Assembly (NCBI RefSeq): GCF_002916655.1
Contig: NZ_PPSM01000036.1
Span: forward strand, 62,001-126,000
Length of the DNA stretch: 64,000 bases
DNA from: Novosphingobium sp. HII-3
GTDB taxonomy: Bacteria > Pseudomonadota > Alphaproteobacteria > Sphingomonadales > Sphingomonadaceae
Reading direction: 5' to 3'
Made by a program: the position numbers and the translations under genes. Positions 55,022 through 64,000 of this stretch are shown here, one piece after another. Under the pieces are notes generated by a model. It was not told the origin of the DNA. It did no database searches and saw only the letters and a program-made list of their open reading frames with translations. Position 1 is the first letter of the stretch, and every line of letters begins with the position of its first letter.

Positions 55022-57019
55022 GTGACCAAGACTTTTGTTTCCCTGATCCCACTCTTGGCGGCGACGCCGGCGCTGGCCGAAACCGGCGCGACGGACGACA
55101 CGAACATCGTCGTTACCGCATCGCGTTCGGGCGATGCCATTCCGGCCGACCTGATCGGCTCCTCCATTACGGTTCTGGACAGCGAAGCGCTTGAAAATCG
55201 CCAGACGCGGGTCCTGTCCGACGTCCTGCGCGACGTTCCCGGCGTCGCCGTGAATCGGACGGGTGCGATCGGCGGCCTGACCCAGATCCGCATCCGCGGT
55301 TCGGAAGGCAATCATGTGCTGGTCTTCATCGATGGCATCAAGGCGTCCGACCCGTTCCACGGGGAATTTGATTTCGGCACCCTCATCGCCGATGAAGCCG
55401 CCCGCGTCGAAGTCCTGCGCGGCCAGCAGTCGTCGCTCTATGGTTCGGATGCGATAGGCGGCGTCGTCACATATACCACGCTTTCGGGACGCGAAGCGCC
55501 CGGCTTCACCGCGCGTGTGGAGGGTGGCTCATTCGGCACGGTTTCGACGGCAGGTCGCGCTGCGGGTATTGTGGGCGATACATTCGACTACGCCCTATCC
55601 GGTAGCTATCTCACCACCGAGGGCTATCCGACCGCCCCTGCGGGAGACCGCGATCTGGGTTCCGACAGTCTCGGACTGTCGGGCAAGCTGAACTGGACGC
55701 CGACGCCGGACTTCAAGGTCACCGCCGTTGCTCGCTACAGCTATACCAAGGCCGACCTCAACGATCAGGCGATCGACGACTCCTCGCCGGTCGTGCGTGG
55801 CTATCCGGTCATCACCACAATCGGTACGCCCGGCTCATACTACCGAAACAAGGCATTCTACGGCCTCGTCCGCGCGGAGTTGAGCCTGTTCGACGATGCC
55901 GTGACCACGGCGCTTTCCGGGCAACTCACCGATGCCAACCGTGACGCTTTTGCCGCCTACGGCTACAGCTACGGCAATCGCGGCCGGCGTTATCGCGGTT
56001 CGTTCGAGAACACGCTGCGCTTCGGCAACGAGCGGGTGAAGAATCGCTTCACGCTGGCCGTCGATGCAGAGCGGGAGGAGTTTCGCAACGTCGATCCTAC
56101 CGGCTACGCCTTTACCGGTACGCGGCAGGTCGACACGCTGGGCTTCGTTGCCCAATACGACGTCACCGTCGATGACAGGCTGGCACTCGGCGCGTCCGCA
56201 CGCATTGACGCGAACGACTATTTCCAGGATGCCTCCACCGCGCGGGTCACCGGCAGCTACCTTTTCCCGAACGGCACGCGCCTTCACTCCGCCTATGGCT
56301 CGGGCGTGAAGGCGCCCACCTCCTCCGAACTCTTCGGATACGTCGACGGCAAGTACATCGGCAACCCCGACCTGCAGCCGGAACGATCGCGCGGATGGGA
56401 AGCCGGCATAGAGCAGAGACTGCTCGAAGGCGCGCTGACGCTGGGCGCGACGTACTTCCACAGCCGGTTCGACAACCAGATACAGACCGTCGGCACCTCG
56501 GTCGGCGGTCAATACATCTCGACGAGCATCAACAACGATGTGGTGGCCAAACAGCGCGGCGTCGAAACCTACCTTCAGGCCCGTCTTGGCGACTGGCACG
56601 TGGACGCCAGCTACACTTATCTCAAGGCCCCGCAGGTTCTGACGGCGCTGGTCAACCCAGCACCGGCGGATGGATCGTACCAGGCGGCAGTTCCAGTCGA
56701 AACGCAGGCGGTTCGACGCCCGAAGAACGTCGCGAGCTTCAACCTGACCTACGCGCCCGAGGCCGTGCCCGTGTCGGCCACGCTGACCGTGCGCCACAAC
56801 GGGCAGCAGCGCGATTACGCCTTCAACTCCATGTATCAGCGCCTGCTCGTGGACCTGAAGGCCTTTACACTGGTGAACCTGGCCGCCACCTACGACATTT
56901 CCGGGACGCTTCAGGTCTTCGGCCGCGTCGAGAACCTCTTCGACGAGGATTACCAGGAGGTCTTCACGTTCTCCACGCCGGGGCGGGCCGCCTACGGCGG
57001 CGTGCGGGTACGCCTTTGA
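55022..57019 (+). CDS. btuB: TonB-dependent cobalamin receptor
   Basis: Outer-membrane receptor. 665 residues. GTG start, after GGAGG. Signal peptide MTKTFVSLIPLLAATPALA; TonB box [10 protein letters not shown] just after; plug domain with VLSDVLRDVPGVAVNRTGAI, RIRGSEGNHVLVFIDGIKAS, RVEVLRGQQSSLYGSDAIGG; then a 22-strand barrel ending in LFDEDYQEVFTFSTPGRAAY and aromatic-rich RVRL. The riboswitch just upstream makes cobalamin the near-certain ligand. btuF begins inside its stop (TGATG). Confidence 0.95.
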   Translation: MTKTFVSLIPLLAATPALAETGATDDTNIVVTASRSGDAIPADLIGSSITVLDSEALENRQTRVLSDVLRDVPGVAVNRTGAIGGLTQIRIRGSEGNHVLVFIDGIKASDPFHGEFDFGTLIADEAARVEVLRGQQSSLYGSDAIGGVVTYTTLSGREAPGFTARVEGGSFGTVSTAGRAAGIVGDTFDYALSGSYLTTEGYPTAPAGDRDLGSDSLGLSGKLNWTPTPDFKVTAVARYSYTKADLNDQAIDDSSPVVRGYPVITTIGTPGSYYRNKAFYGLVRAELSLFDDAVTTALSGQLTDANRDAFAAYGYSYGNRGRRYRGSFENTLRFGNERVKNRFTLAVDAEREEFRNVDPTGYAFTGTRQVDTLGFVAQYDVTVDDRLALGASARIDANDYFQDASTARVTGSYLFPNGTRLHSAYGSGVKAPTSSELFGYVDGKYIGNPDLQPERSRGWEAGIEQRLLEGALTLGATYFHSRFDNQIQTVGTSVGGQYISTSINNDVVAKQRGVETYLQARLGDWHVDASYTYLKAPQVLTALVNPAPADGSYQAAVPVETQAVRRPKNVASFNLTYAPEAVPVSATLTVRHNGQQRDYAFNSMYQRLLVDLKAFTLVNLAATYDISGTLQVFGRVENLFDEDYQEVFTFSTPGRAAYGGVRVRL

Positions 57020-57924
57020 TGCGTTCTGGAGCCCTTTTCGCGGGGCTGCTCCTTGCCGCGTTGCCGGTTTCGGTCGGCAGCGCGGAACGTGCAGGTTCGT
57101 CGGCGTCGCACCGGGCCAGGCCCCTGCGGGTGATGTCGATGAACCAGTGCGCGGATCAGCTCGTGCTCGCACTGCTGCCGCCGGAGCGGATCGCTTCGGT
57201 GACCTGGCTTTCGCGCGATCCCGACGGATCGCTGATGCATCGGGAGGCGCAGAAGGTCGCGATCAACCACGGGCTTTCCGAAGAGGTCGTCCAGCAACAG
57301 CCCGATCTTGTCGTGGCGGGAGCGTTCACGACACCGGCCACCCGCATGCTGCTCAGGCGGCTTGGCTATCCGATGATCGAAGTCGCCCATGCCGACAGCT
57401 TCGATGAGATCCGGACAATAACACGGCAGGTTGCGGCGGCGGTGGGCGAAGAAGCTCGGGGGGAGGCGCTGATCGCGCGCATGGACCACCAGCTATCGCA
57501 ACTCGCACGGCAGTCCGGACCGGCCATCCAGGTCGCGGCGTGGGACGGCGCCGGCTTCAATGCCAGCGAGGGTTCGCTCTACAATGCGGTGCTGGAGGCC
57601 GCCGGCGCCGTCAACGTCGCGAACCGTCCCCCGGCAAGCACCTACGGCCGCCCTGACGTCGAGGTCCTGCTGGCCGCGGCCCCTACCCTGCTTGTCAAGG
57701 GCGCGGGAACCGGGCGCCGCGCCGGCCTGCAGGACAACGTCGAGCGCCACAGGCTCGTACAGCGCTACTGGGATGGTGCGCGCACGCTGACCGTGCGCCA
57801 GTCCTACTACGTTTGCGGCACGCCCTTCGTGGCGGATGCGATCTCCGGCTTGCGCGGCGAATTGCAGGCAGCTGCCAGGCAGGTCCAGGCGCCCCTCCCC
57901 TTCGCCGCCGGAAAGACGTTGTGA
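57019..57924 (+). CDS. btuF: Cobalamin-binding periplasmic protein
   Basis: 301 residues. Signal peptide MRSGALFAGLLLAALPVSVG; class III substrate-binding fold with RVMSMNQCADQLVLALLPPE, ASVTWLSRDPDGSLMHREAQ, QQQPDLVVAGAFTTPATRML, and a helical backbone linker (AEEARGEALIARMDHQLSQL-like). Assignment to cobalamin rests on its position after btuB and before btuCD. Start overlaps btuB stop by one base. Confidence 0.9.
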   Translation: MRSGALFAGLLLAALPVSVGSAERAGSSASHRARPLRVMSMNQCADQLVLALLPPERIASVTWLSRDPDGSLMHREAQKVAINHGLSEEVVQQQPDLVVAGAFTTPATRMLLRRLGYPMIEVAHADSFDEIRTITRQVAAAVGEEARGEALIARMDHQLSQLARQSGPAIQVAAWDGAGFNASEGSLYNAVLEAAGAVNVANRPPASTYGRPDVEVLLAAAPTLLVKGAGTGRRAGLQDNVERHRLVQRYWDGARTLTVRQSYYVCGTPFVADAISGLRGELQAAARQVQAPLPFAAGKTL

Positions 57925-58907
57925 TGCGCTGGCTCACTCCCTCCCTGATGGTGCTGCTTCTGCTGACTGCCACGGCATCGACACTGGCCGGAACCGTGTG
58001 GCTGTCACCTCACCAGGCCTTCGCTTCGGCCTTCTCCGGAAGGGCCGATCTTGCGGGCCTGATCGTCACGGAAATACGGCTTCCACGGGTGGTGCTGGCA
58101 ATTGCCATCGGGGCGAGCCTCGGGTTGTCAGGCGCCGTACTGCAGGGGCTGCTCCGCAATCCGCTCGCCGAACCGGGTTTGCTCGGAATTTCCTCGGGCG
58201 CATCGCTGGGAGCGGTGGTCGCGATCTATTTCGGGTTTGTCGCTGCTCTGCCTCTGGCGGCGCCGGTGTTCGCCCTCGTCGGAGCATTCGTCGCCGCAGG
58301 CATCGTCCTGCTGCTGGCGCGGACCGGGGGTACGCTGGCGCTGATCCTGGCCGGCGTGGCGATCAGCGGGGTCTCGACGGCTCTTGTCATGCTCGCGCTC
58401 AACCTCGCGCCCAACCCTTATGCGGCCTACGAGATCATGACCTGGCTCATGGGGTCGCTGAGTGACCGCAGCTGGGACCACCTGGCACTGGCGCTGCCTT
58501 TCATCGTGCCGGGCCTTGCACTCCTGCTATCCACCGGACGTGCCCTCGACACTCTGGCACTTGGTGACGTGCAAGCCGAGAGCCTCGGCGTACCGGTCGC
58601 GCGGACGCGTCTGCTGGCACTCGTCGGCACAGCGCTTTCGGTCGGCACCGCCACGGCCACGGCGGGCGCTATCGGGTTCGTGGGGCTGATGGCGCCGCAC
58701 GTGGTGCGCCCGCTGGTCGGGTACCAGCCGGGGCGGGCGCTCGTTCCGGCCATGCTTGCCGGCGCTCTGCTGGTCACCCTGGCCGACATCGCCACCCGAA
58801 CCGTCGTCCTAGCCGGTGCTCCCCTCAACATCGGCGTCTTCACGAGCCTCATCGGGACGCCGTTCTTCCTCTGGCTCGTCATGCATGTGCGGAGCCGCAC
58901 CGCATGA
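57924..58907 (+). CDS. btuC: Cobalamin ABC transporter permease
   Basis: 327 residues, about ten membrane helices, FecCD family. LPRVVLAIAIGASLGLSGAV LQ, NPLAEPGLLGISSGASLGAV, and GAIGFVGLMAPHVVRPLVGY, the region contacting the ATPase. Start overlaps btuF stop by one base (TGATG); stop overlaps btuD. Confidence 0.95.
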   Translation: MRWLTPSLMVLLLLTATASTLAGTVWLSPHQAFASAFSGRADLAGLIVTEIRLPRVVLAIAIGASLGLSGAVLQGLLRNPLAEPGLLGISSGASLGAVVAIYFGFVAALPLAAPVFALVGAFVAAGIVLLLARTGGTLALILAGVAISGVSTALVMLALNLAPNPYAAYEIMTWLMGSLSDRSWDHLALALPFIVPGLALLLSTGRALDTLALGDVQAESLGVPVARTRLLALVGTALSVGTATATAGAIGFVGLMAPHVVRPLVGYQPGRALVPAMLAGALLVTLADIATRTVVLAGAPLNIGVFTSLIGTPFFLWLVMHVRSRTA

Positions 58908-59686
58908 GCGTATTGAAACTGGATCGGGTGACCGTGCTCCGGCGCGGCCGCAAGGTGCTGGACGGCAACTCCGCCACGTTTCAGGCGCACCGGGTGACGG
59001 CGGTGATCGGCCCCAATGGCGCTGGCAAGAGCACCATGCTGAATGCCGCTGCCGGCCTCCTGCAGCCGGACGCGGGGCGGGTCACGCTCGACGGAGCGGA
59101 TATCAGCCGCCTCCATCGCCGGGAGCTCGCACGACGGCGTGCCTATCTGCCGCAACGAGCGGATGTCGACTGGCCGATCACCGTCGAGCGTGTCGTTGCC
59201 CTCGGTCTTGCACCCCAGTTACCTGCCTTCGGGCCTCTCCCCCAGCGCTTTCTGCCCGCCATCGAAGGGGCGCTGGCATCGTGCGACGTCGGGCATCTGC
59301 GGGAACGCCCCGCCAATGCGCTGTCGGGCGGGGAGCTCGCGCGCGTCATGTTGGCCCGCGCCTTCGTGAGCGCCCCGGAACTGCTCATCGTGGATGAGCC
59401 GACCGCCGGTCTGGACCCCCGGCATGCCATCGACGCCATGCGGCGGCTACGGGCCCGCGCCCGCGAAGGCTGCACCGTGATCGTCGCCATCCACGATCTG
59501 GACCTCGCGCTGAATCATGCCGACGACCTGGTGGCGATCCGCGACGGCGCGATCATGGCTGCCGGTCCGATCGAGAGCGCGGCGACGCCCGCGCTCCTAA
59601 GCGCTCTCTACGGCGTTCCCGTGCGGCTCGTGCGCGACAGCGACGGCACGACGGTCCGTTTTCTTTCTGCCGCGGAGGCACCATGA
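58904..59686 (+). CDS. btuD: Cobalamin ABC transporter ATPase
   Basis: 260 residues. Walker A VIGPNGAGKSTMLNAAAGLL; Q-loop at YLPQRADVDWPITVERVVAL; signature ALSGGELARVMLARAFV; Walker B ELLIVDEPTAGLDPRHAIDA; His switch VAIHDLDLAL. Couples ATP hydrolysis to BtuC. ATGA overlaps on both sides. Confidence 0.95.
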   Translation: MSVLKLDRVTVLRRGRKVLDGNSATFQAHRVTAVIGPNGAGKSTMLNAAAGLLQPDAGRVTLDGADISRLHRRELARRRAYLPQRADVDWPITVERVVALGLAPQLPAFGPLPQRFLPAIEGALASCDVGHLRERPANALSGGELARVMLARAFVSAPELLIVDEPTAGLDPRHAIDAMRRLRARAREGCTVIVAIHDLDLALNHADDLVAIRDGAIMAAGPIESAATPALLSALYGVPVRLVRDSDGTTVRFLSAAEAP

Positions 59687-60666
59687 CATTTGCACCGTTC
59701 AACCTCATGGCCGAACTCGCCGCCGACCCCGCGAACGGCTGGAGCATCGGCAGCTTCGGCGCCATTGGCGAATTCATCCGGGACGAGGATGAACCGGCGG
59801 CGATCCGCCGGGGTGAGAACCTCGTCGAGATCGTCACGCCGCGTGGAGCCATGCGCATCGCTCCGCAAGCGGCGCTCCGGCCTGTCGCCTGGGATTCACT
59901 GTCTTCCGACGGCGAGAGCTGGAGCCATCACCTGGCGTTCTGCTGCGAGCGCCCGCCCACGCCCCCGCAGGTCATCCGCGACCTCGGCTGCGACGGGGAT
60001 GCCCTGCGCGACGAGGACAGGAGCGCCCGCCTCTTCGACATCGGCGTGGGCACCGGCAACGTTGTCATGGCGGTACGGACGCGGGACGAAGGACTAATCG
60101 GCATCCTCGAACAGCATACGGGACAGTCGCAGGCGTCCAGCTCCGCCATCATGACGCAGATCCTGCGCGCTCAGCCGCACCGGGTCATGCTGTCCCCCGC
60201 CGGGCGTATCGAGGTGTTTCAGCCGATACCGCCGCCCGAGGGGCAATCGCCGGTCGGCCCGCACACGCACCTGCTGCTCAAGCTGGTGTCGAAGGACCGG
60301 CCGCATTCCTCGAACGTCCCGATACCCGATGGCCTGCAGTCCGCCCTTAGCGTGCATCCCCGCTCCCCCTGGCGAACCCCGCTGGGAGAGCGGCATGACT
60401 TCATACCGGAGATCGACGCCGCCTTCTCGCCTCATCTCGACAATTTCGGCCTGCCCGAAGACCGGGCGGTGGAAGAGTGGCTGCACCGGATGCTGACCAC
60501 CGGCGCCGCTCCGGAATTTGCCGAGTGGCCGAACACCCGTCGCGGGCGGGCGAAGGCACGGATCGTGCTGCGGCGGCTTGCCGCGGCCGGTGACGCGCGC
60601 GTCATCCCTTGGCGCGCGCTGAATGACCGTCAACCGCTCGAAATCGAAGAAGGAGAAGCCGCTTGA
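59683..60666 (+). CDS. Unknown protein embedded in the B12 operon
   Basis: 327 residues, no signal peptide or membrane helix. Segments: FNLMAELAADPANGWSIGSF, GAIGEFIRDEDEPAAIRRGE, WSHHLAFCCERPPTPPQVI, LFDIGVGTGNVVMAVRTRDE, GPHTHLLLKLVSKDRPHSSN, and ERHDFIPEIDAAFSPHLDNF. It has several conserved-looking His pairs (HH, HTH). I do not recognise a characterised family. Coupled to btuD (ATGA) and to cobW (TTGA), so it is made with the cobalamin/cobalt proteins. A metal-handling or cobalamin-sensing role is only inferred. Confidence 0.8.
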   Translation: MTFAPFNLMAELAADPANGWSIGSFGAIGEFIRDEDEPAAIRRGENLVEIVTPRGAMRIAPQAALRPVAWDSLSSDGESWSHHLAFCCERPPTPPQVIRDLGCDGDALRDEDRSARLFDIGVGTGNVVMAVRTRDEGLIGILEQHTGQSQASSSAIMTQILRAQPHRVMLSPAGRIEVFQPIPPPEGQSPVGPHTHLLLKLVSKDRPHSSNVPIPDGLQSALSVHPRSPWRTPLGERHDFIPEIDAAFSPHLDNFGLPEDRAVEEWLHRMLTTGAAPEFAEWPNTRRGRAKARIVLRRLAAAGDARVIPWRALNDRQPLEIEEGEAA

Positions 60667-61721
60667 GCAAAGTGCCGACCACCGTCATCACCGGGTTCCT
60701 GGGCGCAGGCAAGACCACGCTTATCCGCCACCTCCTGCAGAACGCACGCGGCAGGCGCCTCGCCCTCGTCATCAACGAGTTCGGGGACGTCGGCGTCGAT
60801 GGCGAGCTCGTGAAGGGCTGCAACGACGCGGCATGTCCTGAGGAGGACATCGTGGAACTCGCCAACGGCTGCATCTGCTGCACCGTGGCCGACGATTTCC
60901 TGCCCACGATGCAGAAGCTGCTGGACCGCCCGAACCCGCCCGAGCACATCATCATCGAGACCTCGGGTCTGGCGCTTCCCAAGCCGCTGGTGAAGGCCTT
61001 TCAGTGGCCCGACATCCGCACCCGCGCGACAGTGGACGGGGTGGTCGCCCTGATCGACGCTGATGCCGTTGCCGCTGGCCGCTTCGCGACCGACGAAGCG
61101 GCGCTGGCGGCAGCGCGGGCAGCCGATCCCAGCCTCGACCACGAAAGTCCGCTCGAAGAGCTGTTCGAGGATCAGCTGGCCTGTGCCGACATGGTCGTGC
61201 TCAACAAGACCGACCTCGTCGACGCGGAGGTGCTGCCGGCGGTTCAGAACCAGATCGCGGGCGAGACGCGTCCCGGAGTGAAGATCGTGCGGGCCGATTA
61301 CGGCGCCGTCGATATCGGCGCGCTGCTGGGCATCACCGCGGCGGCGGAGGACGACCTTGACACGCGTCCCTCCCACCATGACGTGGACCCCGATCACGAT
61401 CACGACGACTTTGAGAGCTTCGTCGTCAAGGGTGGGGAGCCCACCGGGAGCAACGCGCTGCTTGCCGCGCTTGCCGCCTTGATCGCCGAGCATGACATCC
61501 TGCGCGTCAAGGGCATGGTCGCGGTGGAAGGCCGCCCCGCCCGCTTGGTGATCCAAGCGGTGGGCCCGCGTATCCAGCATTACTTCGACCGCGCGTGGAA
61601 GCCGGATGAAATACGGCTGTCGCAACTCGTGGTCATCGGCCAGAAGGGGCTCGACCGGGCCGCGATCAGCGCGGCGCTGGCGCCGATCCTGGCGGGTCAA
61701 CCGGCAGGGGCGCAAGCCTGA
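60663..61721 (+). CDS. cobW: CobW family metal chaperone GTPase
   Basis: 352 residues, TTG start. Walker A GFLGAGKTTLIRHLL (11-25), the GCICC metal motif C70-x-C72-C73 in LANGCICCTVADDFL, NEFGD, NKTDL as G4, and a His/Asp-rich stretch HHDVDPDHDHDD (about 239-250). CobW binds cobalt and delivers it to the CobNST chelatase. Followed directly by cobN (TGATG overlap), which fits. Confidence 0.95.
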   Translation: MSKVPTTVITGFLGAGKTTLIRHLLQNARGRRLALVINEFGDVGVDGELVKGCNDAACPEEDIVELANGCICCTVADDFLPTMQKLLDRPNPPEHIIIETSGLALPKPLVKAFQWPDIRTRATVDGVVALIDADAVAAGRFATDEAALAAARAADPSLDHESPLEELFEDQLACADMVVLNKTDLVDAEVLPAVQNQIAGETRPGVKIVRADYGAVDIGALLGITAAAEDDLDTRPSHHDVDPDHDHDDFESFVVKGGEPTGSNALLAALAALIAEHDILRVKGMVAVEGRPARLVIQAVGPRIQHYFDRAWKPDEIRLSQLVVIGQKGLDRAAISAALAPILAGQPAGAQA

Positions 61722-64000
61722 TGCACCTGCTATCCGCGACCCCGGGGACCGTCTCCAACGGCGACGAAGCGATCGACCTCGACCAGAGCCCGGGCGAGAT
61801 CGTGTTTCTCACGGTCGCGGACAGCGAACTCGCATGCTTCGCCAAGGCGGCCGCGGCACTGGGCGATAGCGCGCCATCGATACGGCTCGCCAACCTGCTC
61901 CAGCTCAAGCATCCCTATTCGGTCGATCTCTATGTCGAGAAGGTCATAGCCAAGGCCCGCTTCGTCTGCGTCGTGCTTCTGGGTGGAAAATCCTACTGGC
62001 CTTATGGAGTGGACGAGATCGCCCGGACCGCGCGCGAGCACGGGATTGTCTTTGCCGCCATTGCGGATGGCCGCGAGCCGGACCCAGCGCTCGATGCGGC
62101 GTCCACCCTTCCCAAGCACATCAACGAGCGCCTGAGGGATTATCTGCGCCAGGGCGGTGTCGCCAATGCCGCCAGCTTCCTGCGCCATGCCGCACGGCTG
62201 ATCGGGAGGGACGCAGGCCCGCCGGATGAACCCGTCACGATCGCCGATGCGGGGCTCTATCTCGCCGGAAACGAACACCCGAGCATAGCCGATGTCCGGG
62301 CGGACTGGATCGCCGGGCGTCCGGTGGCGCTGGTGTGCTTTTACCGAGCGCTGATGATGGCCGGCACGCTTGATGCCATCGACGCGCTTGTGCGTGCGCT
62401 GGTCGCGCGGGGCCTCAACGTCCTCTCCGTACATGTCCGTTCGCTGCGGGAGCCATTCGCCGTCGACTGGCTGCGCGGCGTGATCGCCGAAGCACGGCCC
62501 GACGTGATCCTGAACACGACGTCCTTCGCAGCCTCTTCCCCCGGCGAGCAGCGGCAGGCGAGCGTGCTCGAACAGGCCGACTGCCCCATCCTCCAGACCG
62601 TGTTCGCAGGCATGGACGCGGAGGACTGGAACGGCAGCGCGCGCGGGCTGGGGCCACGCGATCTCGCCATGAACGTCGCGCTTCCGGAAGTCGACGGACG
62701 GCTGTTCGCGCGCGCTGTCGCCTTCAAGGCGGCGGAACGCTTCGACGAGCGTACCCAATGCGGAATCGTGGTTCCCAAAGTCCTGCCGGACCGCGTGGCT
62801 TTCGTCGCCGATCTTGCCGCCAACTGGGCTCTTCTGCGCCGTACTCCAGCCGCGCAGCGCCGCGTCGGGCTTGTGCTGGCGAATTATCCCAATCGTGACG
62901 GGCGGCTCGGCAACGGTGTCGGCCTCGACACTCCCGCCAGTGCGGCCGCCATCCTCGCCGCGCTCGGTGGAGCGGGATATCGGATCGACGGGGCTCCGCT
63001 GGACGGCCCGGCGCTCATGGACGTCCTGTTGGGCGGCATCACCAACGCGTCGGGCTCAGGGATGCGCAGACGCGAGATCAGCCTGTCGCTTGAGGACTAT
63101 CGCGTGCGGTTCGCCCGCCTCCCCGAAAGCGTGCGCGAAGCGGTGGTCGCGCGGTGGGGTGAGCCGAACAACGATCCGTTCTTCGGCGATGGCGCCTTCC
63201 AGCTTCCGGCGCATCGCTTCGGGCATGTCGTCGTCGCGGTGCAGCCTGCGCGCGGCTACAACATCGATCCCAAGAGCACCTACCACGATCCCGCGCTCGT
63301 ACCGCCGCATGGCTATCTGGCCTTCCATTTCTGGCTGAACACTGTCTTCGCGGCGCACGCCATCGTCCACGTTGGAAAGCACGGGAACCTTGAATGGCTG
63401 CCCGGCAAGGCGCTGGCACTCTCGGATAGCTGCTTCCCGGAGATCTGCGCGGGGCCCGTCCCCCAGCTCTATCCCTTCATCGTCAACGATCCCGGCGAAG
63501 GCACCCAGGCCAAGCGCCGCATCGGGGCTGCCATCATCGACCACCTGACCCCGCCGCTGACGCGGGCGGAGAGTTACGGGCCTCTCAAGGCACTCGAGGC
63601 GCTGGTGGACGAGTACTATCTCGCTGCCGGAATGGATCCACGACGGATCAGTCACCTCAGGACCGAGATCCTCGCTTTGGCCCGTGCGCAGGGGCTCGAT
63701 ATGGATGCGGGCGCCGTGGGCGATGGCGAGGACGCGCTGGCAGCGCTCGACAATTACCTCTGCGAGCTGAAAGAACTGCAGATCCGTGACGGGCTGCACG
63801 TGTTCACTCGCTCCCCAAAGGGACGCCAGCGCACCGATCTGCTCGTCGCGCTGGCCCGTACCCCTCGCGGCTATGACCATCCCGGTCAGGCGTCGCTGCT
63901 GCGTGCGATGGCGGCCGATCTGGAGCTCGACTTCGATCCGCTGGACTGCACGATGGCCACTCCCTGGTCGGGCGACAGGCCCCCCGTTCTGGCGGATATC
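61721..64000 (+). CDS. cobN: Cobaltochelatase subunit CobN, 3' end cut off
   Basis: The large subunit of the aerobic cobalt chelatase that inserts Co2+ into hydrogenobyrinic acid diamide. 760 residues visible, frame open to the last base; the protein is normally 1200-1300. Segments: GGKSYWPYGVDEIARTAREH, FYRALMMAGTLDAIDALVRA, LANYPNRDGRLGNGVGLDTP, IVHVGKHGNLEWLPGKALAL, and PFIVNDPGEGTQAKRR. Starts in the cobW stop. CobS and CobT are not in the window. Confidence 0.95.
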   Translation, partial: MHLLSATPGTVSNGDEAIDLDQSPGEIVFLTVADSELACFAKAAAALGDSAPSIRLANLLQLKHPYSVDLYVEKVIAKARFVCVVLLGGKSYWPYGVDEIARTAREHGIVFAAIADGREPDPALDAASTLPKHINERLRDYLRQGGVANAASFLRHAARLIGRDAGPPDEPVTIADAGLYLAGNEHPSIADVRADWIAGRPVALVCFYRALMMAGTLDAIDALVRALVARGLNVLSVHVRSLREPFAVDWLRGVIAEARPDVILNTTSFAASSPGEQRQASVLEQADCPILQTVFAGMDAEDWNGSARGLGPRDLAMNVALPEVDGRLFARAVAFKAAERFDERTQCGIVVPKVLPDRVAFVADLAANWALLRRTPAAQRRVGLVLANYPNRDGRLGNGVGLDTPASAAAILAALGGAGYRIDGAPLDGPALMDVLLGGITNASGSGMRRREISLSLEDYRVRFARLPESVREAVVARWGEPNNDPFFGDGAFQLPAHRFGHVVVAVQPARGYNIDPKSTYHDPALVPPHGYLAFHFWLNTVFAAHAIVHVGKHGNLEWLPGKALALSDSCFPEICAGPVPQLYPFIVNDPGEGTQAKRRIGAAIIDHLTPPLTRAESYGPLKALEALVDEYYLAAGMDPRRISHLRTEILALARAQGLDMDAGAVGDGEDALAALDNYLCELKELQIRDGLHVFTRSPKGRQRTDLLVALARTPRGYDHPGQASLLRAMAADLELDFDPLDCTMATPWSGDRPPVLADI

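Overview
The window is typical chromosomal DNA of a sphingomonad alphaproteobacterium (Sphingomonadaceae or Erythrobacteraceae; Novosphingobium-like is the best guess). This rests on the high GC content, an Hfq with two fused Sm domains, the dusB-ntrB-ntrC-ntrY-ntrX-hfq-hflX gene order, a pyruvate dehydrogenase E1 beta subunit with its own lipoyl domain, and fused IspDF. I see no insertion sequence, prophage, integrase or CRISPR array. Nearly all of it is core metabolism and housekeeping.

Layout. 0-2 kb: 3' part of a dGTPase gene and a TIP30-like oxidoreductase. 1.8-6.7 kb: a tandem glycine riboswitch followed by the glycine cleavage operon gcvT-gcvH-gcvPA-gcvPB. 6.8-11 kb: an entericidin-like lipoprotein too short for most gene callers, an EamA-type permease, a small membrane protein, a YceI protein, an orphan CpaF ATPase and an HNH nuclease. 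11-14.4 kb: ilvB-ilvN-ilvC for branched-chain amino acids. 14.5-19.3 kb: miaA and serB, whose start regions overlap head to head, an ABC-F ATPase followed by a frameshifted GreA/GreB-like gene, and ftsB behind a cluster of GANTC sites. 19.5-25.4 kb: pdhA-pdhB, a phytoene-synthase-like protein, an EF-hand protein, trmFO and a YhhN-type membrane protein. 25.4-25.8 kb: no credible protein gene, but a promoter, a series of nested stems and a terminator that together look like an unidentified RNA gene of about 400 nt on the minus strand. 25.9-31.4 kb: a DUF952 gene coupled to gyrA, a secreted repeat-rich protein and a beta-carbonic anhydrase. 31.5-35.2 kb: lipA, a RatA-like START protein, a CinA-C amidase, an exported protein and ispDF. 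35.2-44.7 kb: the Ntr nitrogen and redox signalling island ending in tandem hfq and hflX. 44.7-52.9 kb: mazG and a tightly packed minus-strand operon (dacF, tmk, holB, metG, tatD, a metallo-hydrolase, a small membrane protein), with a lytic transglycosylase upstream. 53-54.4 kb: a TonB-C-like exported protein and tRNA-Ser(UGA). 54.6-64 kb: a cobalamin riboswitch controlling btuB-btuF-btuC-btuD-unknown-cobW-cobN, a cobalamin/cobalt acquisition operon in which each junction overlaps by 1 to 4 bases; cobN runs off the window.

Best leads: the candidate ~400-nt RNA, the single-base frameshift in the gre-like gene, the asymmetric two-domain Hfq, the GANTC palindrome at ftsB, the NtrX that lacks the GAFTGA loop, and the unknown 327-residue protein inside the B12 operon. 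No database search was possible. Family names rest on motifs that can be read in the translated sequence.
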